A DNA stretch of 29,230 nt from an uncultured Clostridia bacterium (GTDB lineage Bacteria > Bacillota > Clostridia > TANB77 > CAG-508): positions 1 to 29,230 of the forward strand of contig CAKOVW010000012.1 of assembly GCA_934122125.1 (NCBI GenBank), given 5' to 3'. Below, one piece after another: positions 8,679 through 15,802 of the stretch; within the stretch, counting starts at the first letter, position 1; each line of letters starts with the position of its first letter. The translations under genes and the position numbers were made by a program. The notes beneath the pieces are model-generated. The model saw only the letters and a program-made list of their open reading frames with translations. It made no database searches and was not told the origin of the DNA.

Positions 8679-10400
8679 TTAAATATCTTCTATTAAAAAC
8701 TCCTTATTATCATATTTAGGTATAATCTCTTCAGGAGTACCCCAATCAACTATTTGACCTTTTTCAATAACTAAAATATTATCCATATCTTTTAAAGTAG
8801 ATAAACGATGTGCTATACATATTATTGTTTGATTATTAAAATATTTATGTATGTTTTTTTGGATTTTAAATTCTGTGTTATTATCTAAACTACTTGTAGC
8901 TTCATCAAATATAACAATTTTTGATTTTCTTAAGAAAATCCTAGCTAGTGCTATTCTTTGACGTTGACCACCCGAAAGTTTAATTCCTCTTTCGCCAACT
9001 ATTGTATTATATTTATTGTCTAGACTTTCAATAAATTCGTGAAGTTCTGCTTTTTTTGCAGCAGTAATTATTTCATCTTCATTTGCATCTGGTTTTGCTA
9101 TCCTTATATTTTCATATATGCTAGAGTGAAGTAGTATTGTTTCTTGAGGCACATAAGTCAAATTACTATATAGCGAACTCGTATTATAATCTGCAATATT
9201 TTTATCATCTATCAAAATTTCACCTTTTTGTGGAGAATAAAATTTAAAAAGTAAATTCACTAATGTGGTTTTACCACTTCCACTAACTCCTATAATGCCT
9301 ATTTTTTGTTTATCATTAACAATCAAATTAAAATTTTCAAGAACATAATTTCTATTATATCTAAATGATACATCTTTAAATTCAACTTTTCCTGTTTTTA
9401 TCAAAATATCTTTTTTGTTGTCATCTGCAACATTATTATCTTTATATAATAATTCATAACTATTTTTCATCTTTACTAATATTTCACCAATATGTATATA
9501 AGACCAAGTAAGAAGTGTTGATTGACTTTTTATTGATATCATTGCATTTATAAAGAATATAAAATTTCCTAATGTCATTGAATTATTTTCATATAATTTA
9601 ATTGAATAAATCATCAAAATAACGAAAACTATTATATAAATTACATTTGCTATTGCACCAAAAGTAAATTCTCTGGTAGATGCTTTGTTTTTATAAACAT
9701 TTGCTTCTTCTTTTTTTGATTTTAACGTTTTTGAAAAATTTTCAACTGCACTATATATCTTTAATGATGTAAAATTTAATACAGCATCATTTAGCACACC
9801 ATTATATTCTCTATCATATTCTTGTGCTTTTTTTACTAATGGCAGATAAGTTTTTGAAAAATAAATTATTCTAGTTATTATTATACCTCCAAATAATATT
9901 GTTGCAGTAATAAAAATGTTAAAGTTTATAGTATATAGTAATACTAAACTACTTATAATAGATGTTAATATAGCTATAAACTTTGATGTGATTTGTGTAT
10001 TTAAATTATTAATCTCATCATTTATTTCATTAATTGAAGTAGAAATTTTACCACTATAATTGTCGACAAAAAACGGATAAGTTTTTTTATCTAAATTATT
10101 AAATATCTTTTCAGAAATATATGGTGTTTGTTTTTTTACCATATGAATAGTTCTAGTGATATTGGATATGTAAAAGAATATTAATTCTAATATAATAACA
10201 ATCAATAATATGAAAATAACATTGTATAAATCTTTTATTTGAAAATTACTCATACTTGGTAAATCAATTATATCTTTTATCATATATTGTTTTACTAGAT
10301 TTAATACTTGACAAATAACCATGCTACCTATCATCAGTATAGTTAATCCTTTTACTGGTTTATATAAAGATATTAAAAATTCTTTAAATTTTTTGTTCAT
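8679..10400 (-). CDS. ABC exporter, fused membrane and ATPase domains
   Basis: This 573-aa half-transporter has an ABC exporter membrane domain followed by an ATPase domain. The first about 320 residues hold several hydrophobic helices. The ATPase part (about 335-573) shows Walker A GVSGSGKTT, Q-loop YVPQET, signature LSGGQRQRIALAR, Walker B IVIFDEATSSLD and the switch histidine in IAHRLST. As a half-transporter it should work as a dimer. No partner gene is adjacent, so a homodimer is likely. The substrate (lipid, peptide or drug) cannot be told from sequence. The ATG at 10400 has AAGGAG 9 nt upstream; codons further 5' are ignored. A promoter is at 10487-10515. The operon seems to be this gene alone. 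Confidence 0.93.
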   Translation of the reverse strand: MNKKFKEFLISLYKPVKGLTILMIGSMVICQVLNLVKQYMIKDIIDLPSMSNFQIKDLYNVIFILLIVIILELIFFYISNITRTIHMVKKQTPYISEKIFNNLDKKTYPFFVDNYSGKISTSINEINDEINNLNTQITSKFIAILTSIISSLVLLYTINFNIFITATILFGGIIITRIIYFSKTYLPLVKKAQEYDREYNGVLNDAVLNFTSLKIYSAVENFSKTLKSKKEEANVYKNKASTREFTFGAIANVIYIIVFVILMIYSIKLYENNSMTLGNFIFFINAMISIKSQSTLLTWSYIHIGEILVKMKNSYELLYKDNNVADDNKKDILIKTGKVEFKDVSFRYNRNYVLENFNLIVNDKQKIGIIGVSGSGKTTLVNLLFKFYSPQKGEILIDDKNIADYNTSSLYSNLTYVPQETILLHSSIYENIRIAKPDANEDEIITAAKKAELHEFIESLDNKYNTIVGERGIKLSGGQRQRIALARIFLRKSKIVIFDEATSSLDNNTEFKIQKNIHKYFNNQTIICIAHRLSTLKDMDNILVIEKGQIVDWGTPEEIIPKYDNKEFLIEDI

Positions 10401-10486
10401 TTTTTCTTTCTCCTTATATATATTTCTATATAGTAATAACATATATCTACAATTTATTAGACTATTAAAGATTTTTAACGATATTT

Positions 10487-10515
10487 ATCATATCACACTA
10501 TCCTTTACTTTACAA
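10487..10515 (-). promoter_or_regulatory. Promoter for the ABC exporter
   Basis: The -35 TTGTAA (10510-10515) and -10 TATGAT (10487-10492) have a 17-bp spacer, giving a leader of about 80 nt. It lies just beyond the tRNA terminator. Confidence 0.55.
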
Positions 10516-10527
10516 TAAAAAGCAACA

Positions 10528-10558
10528 AAAAAATCAACCCTTTACAGTTGACTTCTTG
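10528..10558 (-). terminator. Terminator of the tRNA-Thr transcript
   Basis: On the minus strand a stem of about 8 bp (AAGTCAAC with GTTGATTT, one G-U pair) closes an 8-nt loop and runs into seven T residues. It lies about 30 nt past the encoded CCA end. A second small hairpin (ATCGT/ACGAT) lies between. Confidence 0.7.
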
Positions 10559-10588
10559 TTTATCGTCTGTTGCAACGATTTTACCTTT

Positions 10589-10664
10589 TGGAGCTTCCAG
10601 CCAGAATCGAACTGGCGACCCCAGCCTTACCATGGCTGTGCTCTACCTACTGAGCTATAGAAGC
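10589..10664 (-). tRNA. tRNA-Thr, anticodon GGU
   Basis: The 76-nt gene folds as a full cloverleaf. The acceptor stem is GCTTCTA with TGGAAGC (one G-U pair), the D arm is GCTC/GAGC, the anticodon stem is CAGCC/GGCTG, and the T arm is GCCAG/CTGGC around TTCGATT. The discriminator base is U and the 3' CCA is encoded. The seven-base anticodon loop ATGGTAA puts GGT (10631-10629) at positions 34-36, which reads threonine ACC and ACU codons. Position 32 is A, where a pyrimidine is usual. It has its own consensus promoter and terminator, so it is a single-gene transcript. Confidence 0.95.
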
Positions 10665-10686
10665 ATAATTTATTTTCTATGTTTGT

Positions 10687-10715
10687 ATTATATATACTTA
10701 ATTTTTTTCTGTCAA
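10687..10715 (-). promoter_or_regulatory. Consensus promoter for tRNA-Thr
   Basis: A perfect TTGACA (10710-10715) and perfect TATAAT (10687-10692) are exactly 17 bp apart, as expected for a stable-RNA gene. Confidence 0.85.
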
Positions 10716-10726
10716 TACTAAAATTC

Positions 10727-10758
10727 AAAAAAATAAGACTTTCACCGAAGTGAAAGTC
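10727..10758 (-). terminator. UUCG-loop terminator of the 69-aa gene
   Basis: On the minus strand a perfect 9-bp stem (GACTTTCAC/GTGAAAGTC, 10750-10758 and 10737-10745) closes a TTCG loop and is followed by TTATTTTTTT. A 16-bp perfect palindrome (10762-10777) precedes it, between the stop codon and the terminator. Confidence 0.85.
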
Positions 10759-10790
10759 TTTTCTCCTAATTAGGAGATGCTGTTAGAGGC

Positions 10791-11000
10791 TTAGAGCTTG
10801 ATACCCATGCGGTAGACCTCTCTTACTCCGAAAGCCTTTCTGAGGTCCCGCCCCAGCTGACTTCCCAGAGTTGCAACAGAGCCGCTGTAGAAGTTGCAGT
10901 GCAGAATGTCGCCATCCATGCTTCCCGTGAATTCGTAGAAACCATACGGTTTCAAAATCCGATTTCCCTTTTGGATCTGTCTTTCAGAAAGTCTAATCAT
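10791..11000 (-). CDS. GC-rich orphan small protein, 69 aa, function unknown
   Basis: I do not recognise this 69-aa protein. It is basic, with no membrane helix or signal peptide. It begins MIRLSERQIQKG, contains KPYGFYEFTGSMDGDILHC and ends in LGRDLRKAFGVREVYRMGIKL, consistent with a small mixed alpha/beta fold. Base use is unlike the neighbours: by eye about half G+C, with codons such as CTG, CGG, GGG, CAG, TAC and AAG, while flanking genes use mostly A/T-ending codons. Expression signals are first-rate: near-consensus promoter (11034-11062), AGGAGG 8 nt before the ATG, and a UUCG terminator. It forms a self-contained single-gene unit next to tRNA-Thr. The gene at 21398-21709 has the same character, though I see no protein similarity. 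A structured RNA is a less likely alternative. Confidence 0.75.
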   Translation of the reverse strand: MIRLSERQIQKGNRILKPYGFYEFTGSMDGDILHCNFYSGSVATLGSQLGRDLRKAFGVREVYRMGIKL

Positions 11001-11033
11001 TTTTATTGCCTCCTAATATAAGTTGATACTATT

Positions 11034-11062
11034 ATTATACCACTATTTTTTATAAAAGTCAA
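11034..11062 (-). promoter_or_regulatory. Near-consensus promoter of the 69-aa gene
   Basis: TTGACT (11057-11062) and TATAAT (11034-11039) have a 17-bp spacer, so only one of twelve bases is off consensus. The leader is about 27 nt and carries AGGAGG. Confidence 0.8.
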
Positions 11063-11090
11063 AATTTTGTTCATATTAGCTTTTTTGATT

Positions 11091-11333
11091 CTAGTTAATT
11101 CCTGTTTTATATTCGATTTCTTCCATATGAGGAAACATTTCTTTTACTCTTTTGAAAGTAATCATAGAATGCCTAGGCTGAGGATTTTTATCATGTATCG
11201 TTAGTAATTGCTGGGTATAACAATTTTCAGAAGTTTTGAATAACAAATATCTATTTCGCACATAAGTAAAATATATTTGATAGCCATCTTCTAAGTTTTT
11301 ATAAAATTCTTCAAATGTATATTTTCCATCCAT
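11091..11333 (-). CDS. Hypothetical protein downstream of ligA, 80 aa
   Basis: I do not recognise this 80-aa protein. It is rich in aromatic residues (YQIYFTYVRNRYLLF), has a central polar stretch with H and Q (TIHDKNPQPRH), and ends in FKRVKEMFPHMEEIEYK. There is no signal peptide or membrane helix, and it looks like a compact soluble domain. AAGGA precedes the ATG at 11333. It starts 38 nt after the ligA stop with no terminator between, so it is probably the last gene of the pgsA-ligA transcript. Base composition is like the neighbours, unlike the GC-rich gene that follows. No function can be proposed. Confidence 0.7.
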   Translation of the reverse strand: MDGKYTFEEFYKNLEDGYQIYFTYVRNRYLLFKTSENCYTQQLLTIHDKNPQPRHSMITFKRVKEMFPHMEEIEYKTGIN

Positions 11334-11371
11334 ATAATTTATTCCTTTTTTATTTTAATTAAAATGTGTTT

Positions 11372-13369
11372 CTAAACTGACATAGCAATAAATTCTTCTT
11401 CTGAAATTATTGTAACACCTAGTTCTTGAGCTTTTTTTAGTTTACTGCCTGCATCTTCTCCTGCTAGCAAATAATCTGTTTTTTTAGATACAGAAGATGA
11501 AGTTTTGCCTCCTAGCTTTTCTATTAATTCACTTGCTTCATCTCTTGAATAATGTTCCAATGTTCCTGTTAGTACAAATGTTTTTCCTGCAAACTTTCCA
11601 TTTGATTTACTTTCTATTTCAGCTTTCATATTAACTCCAGCCTGCTTTAGCTTATCTATTAGGTCAATAGTCTGAGGTTGGTTAAAAAATTCATAAATAG
11701 TGTGTGCTGTTATTTCTCCAACATCATCTATCATTTTTAGTTCTTCATATGAAGCCTCTATTATCTTATTCATGTCTTTAAAATATTTGGCAAGAGTTTT
11801 AGCTAATTTTACCCCAACATGTCTTATTCCAAGTGAATTTATAACTCTGTATAAATCTCTAGTTTTGCTTTCTTCAATTGCATTCATTAAGTTTTGTGCA
11901 AATTTTTTACCGTTTTTCTTTAATGATTCAAAATTCTCTGCTGTTAGTTTATATATATCTGCAATATTTGATATCAGATTTCTTTCTATCAATTCTCCAA
12001 TAATAGCTTCTCCAAGACCATCTATATTCATTGCATCTTTAGAAGCAAAGTGAATAATACTTCTATATAGTTTAGCAGGGCACTCAACTCCTATACATCT
12101 AACTACTGCTTCGCCATCTTCTCTTACAGCTTCTGCTCCACATACTGGACAAGTTTTTGGCATTTCAAATATCTTTTCTGAACCATCACGTTTATTTTTG
12201 TTTACTCCTACTACTTCTGGAATAACATCTCCAGCTTTTTGAATAATTACTCTATCACCTATTCTAATGTCATTTTGTTTGATATAATCTTCATTGTGAA
12301 GAGTGGTCTTTGAAATTTTTGAACCAGCTACATATACTGGATCTAAAATAGCCATAGGTGTAATTGCACCTGTTCTTCCTACCTGGCAGATAATATCTTT
12401 TAATAAGGTTTCTTTCTTTTCAGGTGGATATTTATAAGCAACTGCCCATCTTGGTGTCTTATATGTTGTTCCAACTTTTTCTCTTAGCTCTAAGTCATTT
12501 ACTTTTACAACTGCTCCATCTATTCCAAAATCTAAATTATTACGCATATCTCCAATTTTTTCAATAGCTTGTCTAACTTCTTGCATATTATTACATAATA
12601 TTTTAACTGGATTAACATTAAAACCTAATTTTTCTAAGTATAATAAACTCTCATAATGTGTTTCAAATTTAATATCATCACTTTTTTGAACATTAAATAC
12701 ATAAATGTCAAGTGGTCTTGAAGCTGTAATTTTACTATCTAGCTGTCTTAATGAACCTGCTGCTGCATTTCTAGCATTTGCAAATTGTTCTTGTTCTTCT
12801 AACAACCTGTCCTCATTAAGTTTATCAAAATCCGCTTTACCTATAAAAACTTCTCCTCTAACAGTAATAGAAATAGGTTCTTTTAGTTCTTTTGGTACAT
12901 GTTTTATTGTAGCAATATTTTCACTCACATCTTCTCCAACTATTCCATTTCCACGAGTTGCACCTTTATAAAATTTACCATTTCTATATTCAATTGCTGA
13001 AGATAGTCCATCTATTTTTGTTTCTACCACATAATTTAATGGTCTATTATATTGTTCTGCAGCTTTTTTCATTCTTTCGTCAAAATCTTCAATTTCTTCA
13101 AATGTAAATACGTCTTGTAGGCTTTGTAAAGGTACTTCATGTGTTACTTTTTCAAAGCCTTTTTTTATACTTCCTGTACCAACTCTTTGGGTTGGTGAAT
13201 CACTTGTTATTAGTTCTGGATATTCTTTTTCTATTTGCTTTAGTTCTCTCATAAGCATATCATATTCATAATCACTAACAACTTGTTCATCATCAAAATA
13301 TTTTTTTGTGTAATATTGTAATAACGGTTTTAATTCTTCTGCTCTTTTTTTGGCTTGTTCAAATTCCAT
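11372..13369 (-). CDS. ligA: NAD-dependent DNA ligase
   Basis: LigA (665 aa) seals nicks during replication and repair with NAD+ as the adenylate donor. An N-terminal Ia domain (about 1-65) contacts NMN. In the adenylation domain the catalytic lysine is K118 in the KIDG motif. Then come an OB fold (GDRVIIQKAGDVIPEV), a four-cysteine zinc finger (CPVCG ... CIGVECPAK), helix-hairpin-helix repeats (ADIYKLTAENFESL to TAHTIYEFF), and a C-terminal BRCT domain beginning GKTFVLTGTLEHYSR. The length is standard. The ribosome site is AAGAGG. It starts 11 nt after the pgsA stop, so the two genes are co-transcribed. Confidence 0.98.
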   Translation of the reverse strand: MEFEQAKKRAEELKPLLQYYTKKYFDDEQVVSDYEYDMLMRELKQIEKEYPELITSDSPTQRVGTGSIKKGFEKVTHEVPLQSLQDVFTFEEIEDFDERMKKAAEQYNRPLNYVVETKIDGLSSAIEYRNGKFYKGATRGNGIVGEDVSENIATIKHVPKELKEPISITVRGEVFIGKADFDKLNEDRLLEEQEQFANARNAAAGSLRQLDSKITASRPLDIYVFNVQKSDDIKFETHYESLLYLEKLGFNVNPVKILCNNMQEVRQAIEKIGDMRNNLDFGIDGAVVKVNDLELREKVGTTYKTPRWAVAYKYPPEKKETLLKDIICQVGRTGAITPMAILDPVYVAGSKISKTTLHNEDYIKQNDIRIGDRVIIQKAGDVIPEVVGVNKNKRDGSEKIFEMPKTCPVCGAEAVREDGEAVVRCIGVECPAKLYRSIIHFASKDAMNIDGLGEAIIGELIERNLISNIADIYKLTAENFESLKKNGKKFAQNLMNAIEESKTRDLYRVINSLGIRHVGVKLAKTLAKYFKDMNKIIEASYEELKMIDDVGEITAHTIYEFFNQPQTIDLIDKLKQAGVNMKAEIESKSNGKFAGKTFVLTGTLEHYSRDEASELIEKLGGKTSSSVSKKTDYLLAGEDAGSKLKKAQELGVTIISEEEFIAMSV

Positions 13370-13380
13370 AATTCTACCTC

Positions 13381-13980
13381 TTACATTGAATCTTTAAATA
13401 ATTCTTTTCCATTTTTTAAATATTCCCAACCTGAGAATATTGTTGCTACTACTGATACGCTCATAATTAGGGTAACCAACAAGTTAATTACAAATGCGTA
13501 TCCATCTAATTTTCCATTAAATATTGTTCCATATGGGTTAGGATCAACAAATGCTAAGATAATTGCTATCATTTGTGTTACAGTTTTCATTTTACCCCAT
13601 ATGTTTGCAGCTATTACATTTCCATCTTTTTGTACAGCCACTAGTCTATATCCTGACACAATAAATTCTCTGAATATTACTATAATTGGAATCCATGCTG
13701 GCAAATGGCCTAATTCTACTAACATAACCATAGCAGCTATTACAATTATTTTATCAGCAATTGGATCTAAGAATTTTCCAAAAGTAGTTATTTGATTTTT
13801 AGCTCTTGCAATATACCCATCTAATTTATCTGTTATTGCAGCTATTATAAATATTAAGTCCACTAATAAATAAGTAATTGGTATTCCACATAATTCTCCT
13901 TTAATTCCTAGAAAAGGAATTATTACCATTACAGGTACTAAAATAATTCTTAATATTGTTAATTTATTTGGCAAATTCAT
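13381..13980 (-). CDS. pgsA: CDP-diacylglycerol-glycerol-3-phosphate 3-phosphatidyltransferase
   Basis: PgsA makes phosphatidylglycerol phosphate from CDP-diacylglycerol and glycerol-3-phosphate, the committed step to phosphatidylglycerol and cardiolipin. The protein has 199 aa and several membrane helices. It shows the complete CDP-alcohol phosphatidyltransferase motif: D51, D54-G55, A58-R59, G68, D72 and D76. The N-terminal MNLPNKLTILRIILVP is typical of PgsA. The start is the ATG at 13980, 6 nt after GGAGG; a GTG four codons upstream overlaps the ribosome site and is rejected. A 12-bp inverted repeat (13999-14029) lies immediately upstream, and ligA follows at 11 nt. Confidence 0.95.
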   Translation of the reverse strand: MNLPNKLTILRIILVPVMVIIPFLGIKGELCGIPITYLLVDLIFIIAAITDKLDGYIARAKNQITTFGKFLDPIADKIIVIAAMVMLVELGHLPAWIPIIVIFREFIVSGYRLVAVQKDGNVIAANIWGKMKTVTQMIAIILAFVDPNPYGTIFNGKLDGYAFVINLLVTLIMSVSVVATIFSGWEYLKNGKELFKDSM

Positions 13981-13998
13981 AATTTCCTCCACAAAAAT

Positions 13999-14029
13999 AT
14001 AATGTACTAATTTTTACTTAGTACATTAT
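13999..14029 (-). terminator. Inverted repeat between xerD and pgsA (terminator or operator)
   Basis: Perfect 12-bp arms (13999-14010 and 14018-14029) enclose a 7-nt loop, followed on the minus strand by five T residues after one A, just before the pgsA ribosome site. The arm also contains most of a TATAAT (14025-14030) with a poor -35 (TTTATT, 14048-14053), so it may instead be an operator over a weak pgsA promoter. Confidence 0.5.
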
Positions 14030-14079
14030 ATATATAATTTTCAAAAAAATAAATAGATTTTTAATTTTTTTATTATCTT

Positions 14080-14961
14080 TTATGCTCTTGGGTGTGCCTT
14101 TTGATATATATCTTTTAAACCAGAGTCTTGAAATTGCATATATACTTGTGTTGAAGATATATCTGAATGTCCAAGCATTGTTTGTATTGCTTTTAAGTCT
14201 GCACCATTTTGTAGTAAATGTGTTGCAAATGAATGTCTTAATACATGTGGTGTAATATCTTTTGTTATATGCGCTTGTTCTTTATAATATTTTACAATTT
14301 TCCAAAAGCCTTGTCTTGTTAGTCTTTGACCATTTACATTAACAAATAATGCTTTTTCTTTTTCGCTTTTAATTAATATTGGTCTTGCATCTTCAATATA
14401 TTCTTTTAGTGCTTTTAATGATAAAGATCCTAAAGGAATACTTCTTTGTTTTGATCCTACTTTACAAAGTACATATCCTTCATCTAGGTTAACATCTTCC
14501 AAGTTTAAATTTATTATTTCTGTTACTCTCATACCAGTAGCATATGCAAATTCTAACATTGCCTTATCTCTAGTACCTTTTAAGTCAACATCCTTTGGTT
14601 GTTCTAACAATAATTCTACCTCTTGTGCTGTAAGAACACTTGGAACTCTTTTTTCTACTTTTGGAGCCTGTACTTCTTCCGTTGGATCATTTTTTATTTT
14701 TCTATTTCTTATTAAAAATTGATAAAAAGATCTAATTGATGCTAAATTTCTTGATATTGTAGATGGTTTTTTTCCAATTTGTTTTAAGTAGTTAAGATAG
14801 GTTTTTATATCTTCTTTTGATACTTTTGCATAATTTATATCACTTTCCTCTATGTAGTTTTGATATTGGATTATGTCTCTTTTGTATGATTGTAAAGTGT
14901 TGTCTGATAATTTTTTTTCATTTTGTAAAAATTCCAAAAAAAGTTTAATTTGTTTTTCCAT
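14080..14961 (-). CDS. xerD: Site-specific tyrosine recombinase XerD
   Basis: This 293-aa tyrosine recombinase has the size and N-terminus (FLEFLQNEKKLSDNTLQSY) of XerD, which resolves chromosome dimers at dif together with XerC. The N-terminal SAM-like DNA-binding domain covers about 1-85. The catalytic domain contains R145 (ATGMRVTEI), K171 (GSKQR), H239 and R242 (HVLRHSFATHLL), H265 (LGHSDIS) and nucleophile Y274 (TQVYMQF). GGGGAG precedes the ATG. The gene is next to spoIIM, as in Bacillus and many Clostridia, which favours the housekeeping recombinase over a mobile-element integrase. No dif site was found here. Confidence 0.95.
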   Translation of the reverse strand: MEKQIKLFLEFLQNEKKLSDNTLQSYKRDIIQYQNYIEESDINYAKVSKEDIKTYLNYLKQIGKKPSTISRNLASIRSFYQFLIRNRKIKNDPTEEVQAPKVEKRVPSVLTAQEVELLLEQPKDVDLKGTRDKAMLEFAYATGMRVTEIINLNLEDVNLDEGYVLCKVGSKQRSIPLGSLSLKALKEYIEDARPILIKSEKEKALFVNVNGQRLTRQGFWKIVKYYKEQAHITKDITPHVLRHSFATHLLQNGADLKAIQTMLGHSDISSTQVYMQFQDSGLKDIYQKAHPRA

Positions 14962-15021
14962 TTTTAGCTCCCCTATCTTGTATATTTAATTTTAAAAAAC
15001 ATATTATGTCGATTTACATAA

Positions 15022-15050
15022 GTTATATCAAAATAATTCAAAATTGTAAA
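15022..15050 (-). promoter_or_regulatory. Promoter for xerD
   Basis: TTTACA (15045-15050) and TATAAC (15022-15027) have a 17-bp spacer. It lies in the 123-bp gap after spoIIM and gives a leader of about 55 nt. Confidence 0.55.
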
Positions 15051-15084
15051 TAGATTTATCAAAAATTCTTGAACTTTTTTATTT

Positions 15085-15729
15085 TTAAAAACAGGATTTG
15101 CATAACATCAGTAAATTCGTTGATAAATATGTTTCTATAATTGATGAAATTGCAAGTATCACTAGTATAATTAAAGAAAATATTGTATGTCTAACAATTT
15201 CAAATTTTATATTTTCTCGTCTTTTATCTTTTATAATTGACTTATATAATTTTATTCCACTCACTGCCAGTGCTATAATACATGGTACAGCTATTAGATT
15301 TTGCAATAACATACTTGTTGCAAAAAATAACATTCCTTTGCCAGTCCCCCAGATTTTTATAGCAGCAGAAATTGTATATCCAAGGCAAAATCCTCTAAAT
15401 GCAACTATTCCTAGAACTATTGGTATTCCTATTACCGTAGAGCCCACAAACCACATAAGAAAAACTAGTAATAAATTATTTCCTAATGATTTTTTTAATA
15501 ATTCTCCGCTGTTTATTGACTTTCCATCTTTTAGTGAATCTATAAAATTTGTTAAATATGATTGTATATCTTGCACTTGTGTTTCACTCATGTTGTTTAT
15601 AAATATTACTCCTAAAACAATTCCTATCAGCATTATAAGTGAAACTATTATATATGCCTTAATGTTTTCTGCTATGTGATTTTTTATTACTTGAGTAACT
15701 TTAGATGTTTTCTTAGGTATTGTTCTCAT
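15085..15729 (-). CDS. spoIIM: Stage II sporulation protein M
   Basis: SpoIIM is the membrane member of the SpoIID-SpoIIM-SpoIIP complex that remodels peptidoglycan during engulfment of the forespore. The 214-aa protein has a basic N-terminus, a first membrane helix (about 27-46), a polar loop, then a core of helices with the family pattern NNLLLVFLMWFVGSTVIGIPIV and GFCLGYTISA, and a last helix near the C-terminus. The start at MRTIPKK is chosen because ATGAGGT lies just upstream; it overlaps an earlier in-frame ATG, which is rejected. Position before xerD is conserved in spore formers. It suggests sporulation ability now or in the recent past, though no other spo gene is in view. No clear promoter was seen. 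Confidence 0.9.
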   Translation of the reverse strand: MRTIPKKTSKVTQVIKNHIAENIKAYIIVSLIMLIGIVLGVIFINNMSETQVQDIQSYLTNFIDSLKDGKSINSGELLKKSLGNNLLLVFLMWFVGSTVIGIPIVLGIVAFRGFCLGYTISAAIKIWGTGKGMLFFATSMLLQNLIAVPCIIALAVSGIKLYKSIIKDKRRENIKFEIVRHTIFSLIILVILAISSIIETYLSTNLLMLCKSCF

Positions 15730-15802
15730 TTTTAACCTCATTTCATTGTAAGTTTTTATACATAATGTCTATTCAATAAAATGATTTTTAGAACTAATTA
15801 CA

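Noticed and set aside
10589..11000. Integration of a mobile element at tRNA-Thr that brought the 69-aa gene
   Set aside because: No duplicated tRNA 3' end, no integrase next to it and no element boundaries; the nearby xerD is the housekeeping recombinase beside spoIIM.
10762..11000. The GC-rich 69-aa region as a purely non-coding structured RNA
   Set aside because: An ideal ribosome site, an ATG at proper spacing and a full open frame that ends just before the terminator favour coding; kept only as a test in the findings.
13355..13795. Plus-strand open frame (146 codons) opposite pgsA
   Set aside because: It is a shadow of the pgsA membrane helices; no start signal.
14080..14961. XerD gene as an integrase of a genomic island
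   Set aside because: Size, N-terminus and the spoIIM neighbour fit the chromosomal XerD; no att-like repeats were seen.
15098..15679. Long plus-strand open frame (193 codons) opposite spoIIM
   Set aside because: It is antisense to a well-recognised gene and has no ribosome site or family pattern.
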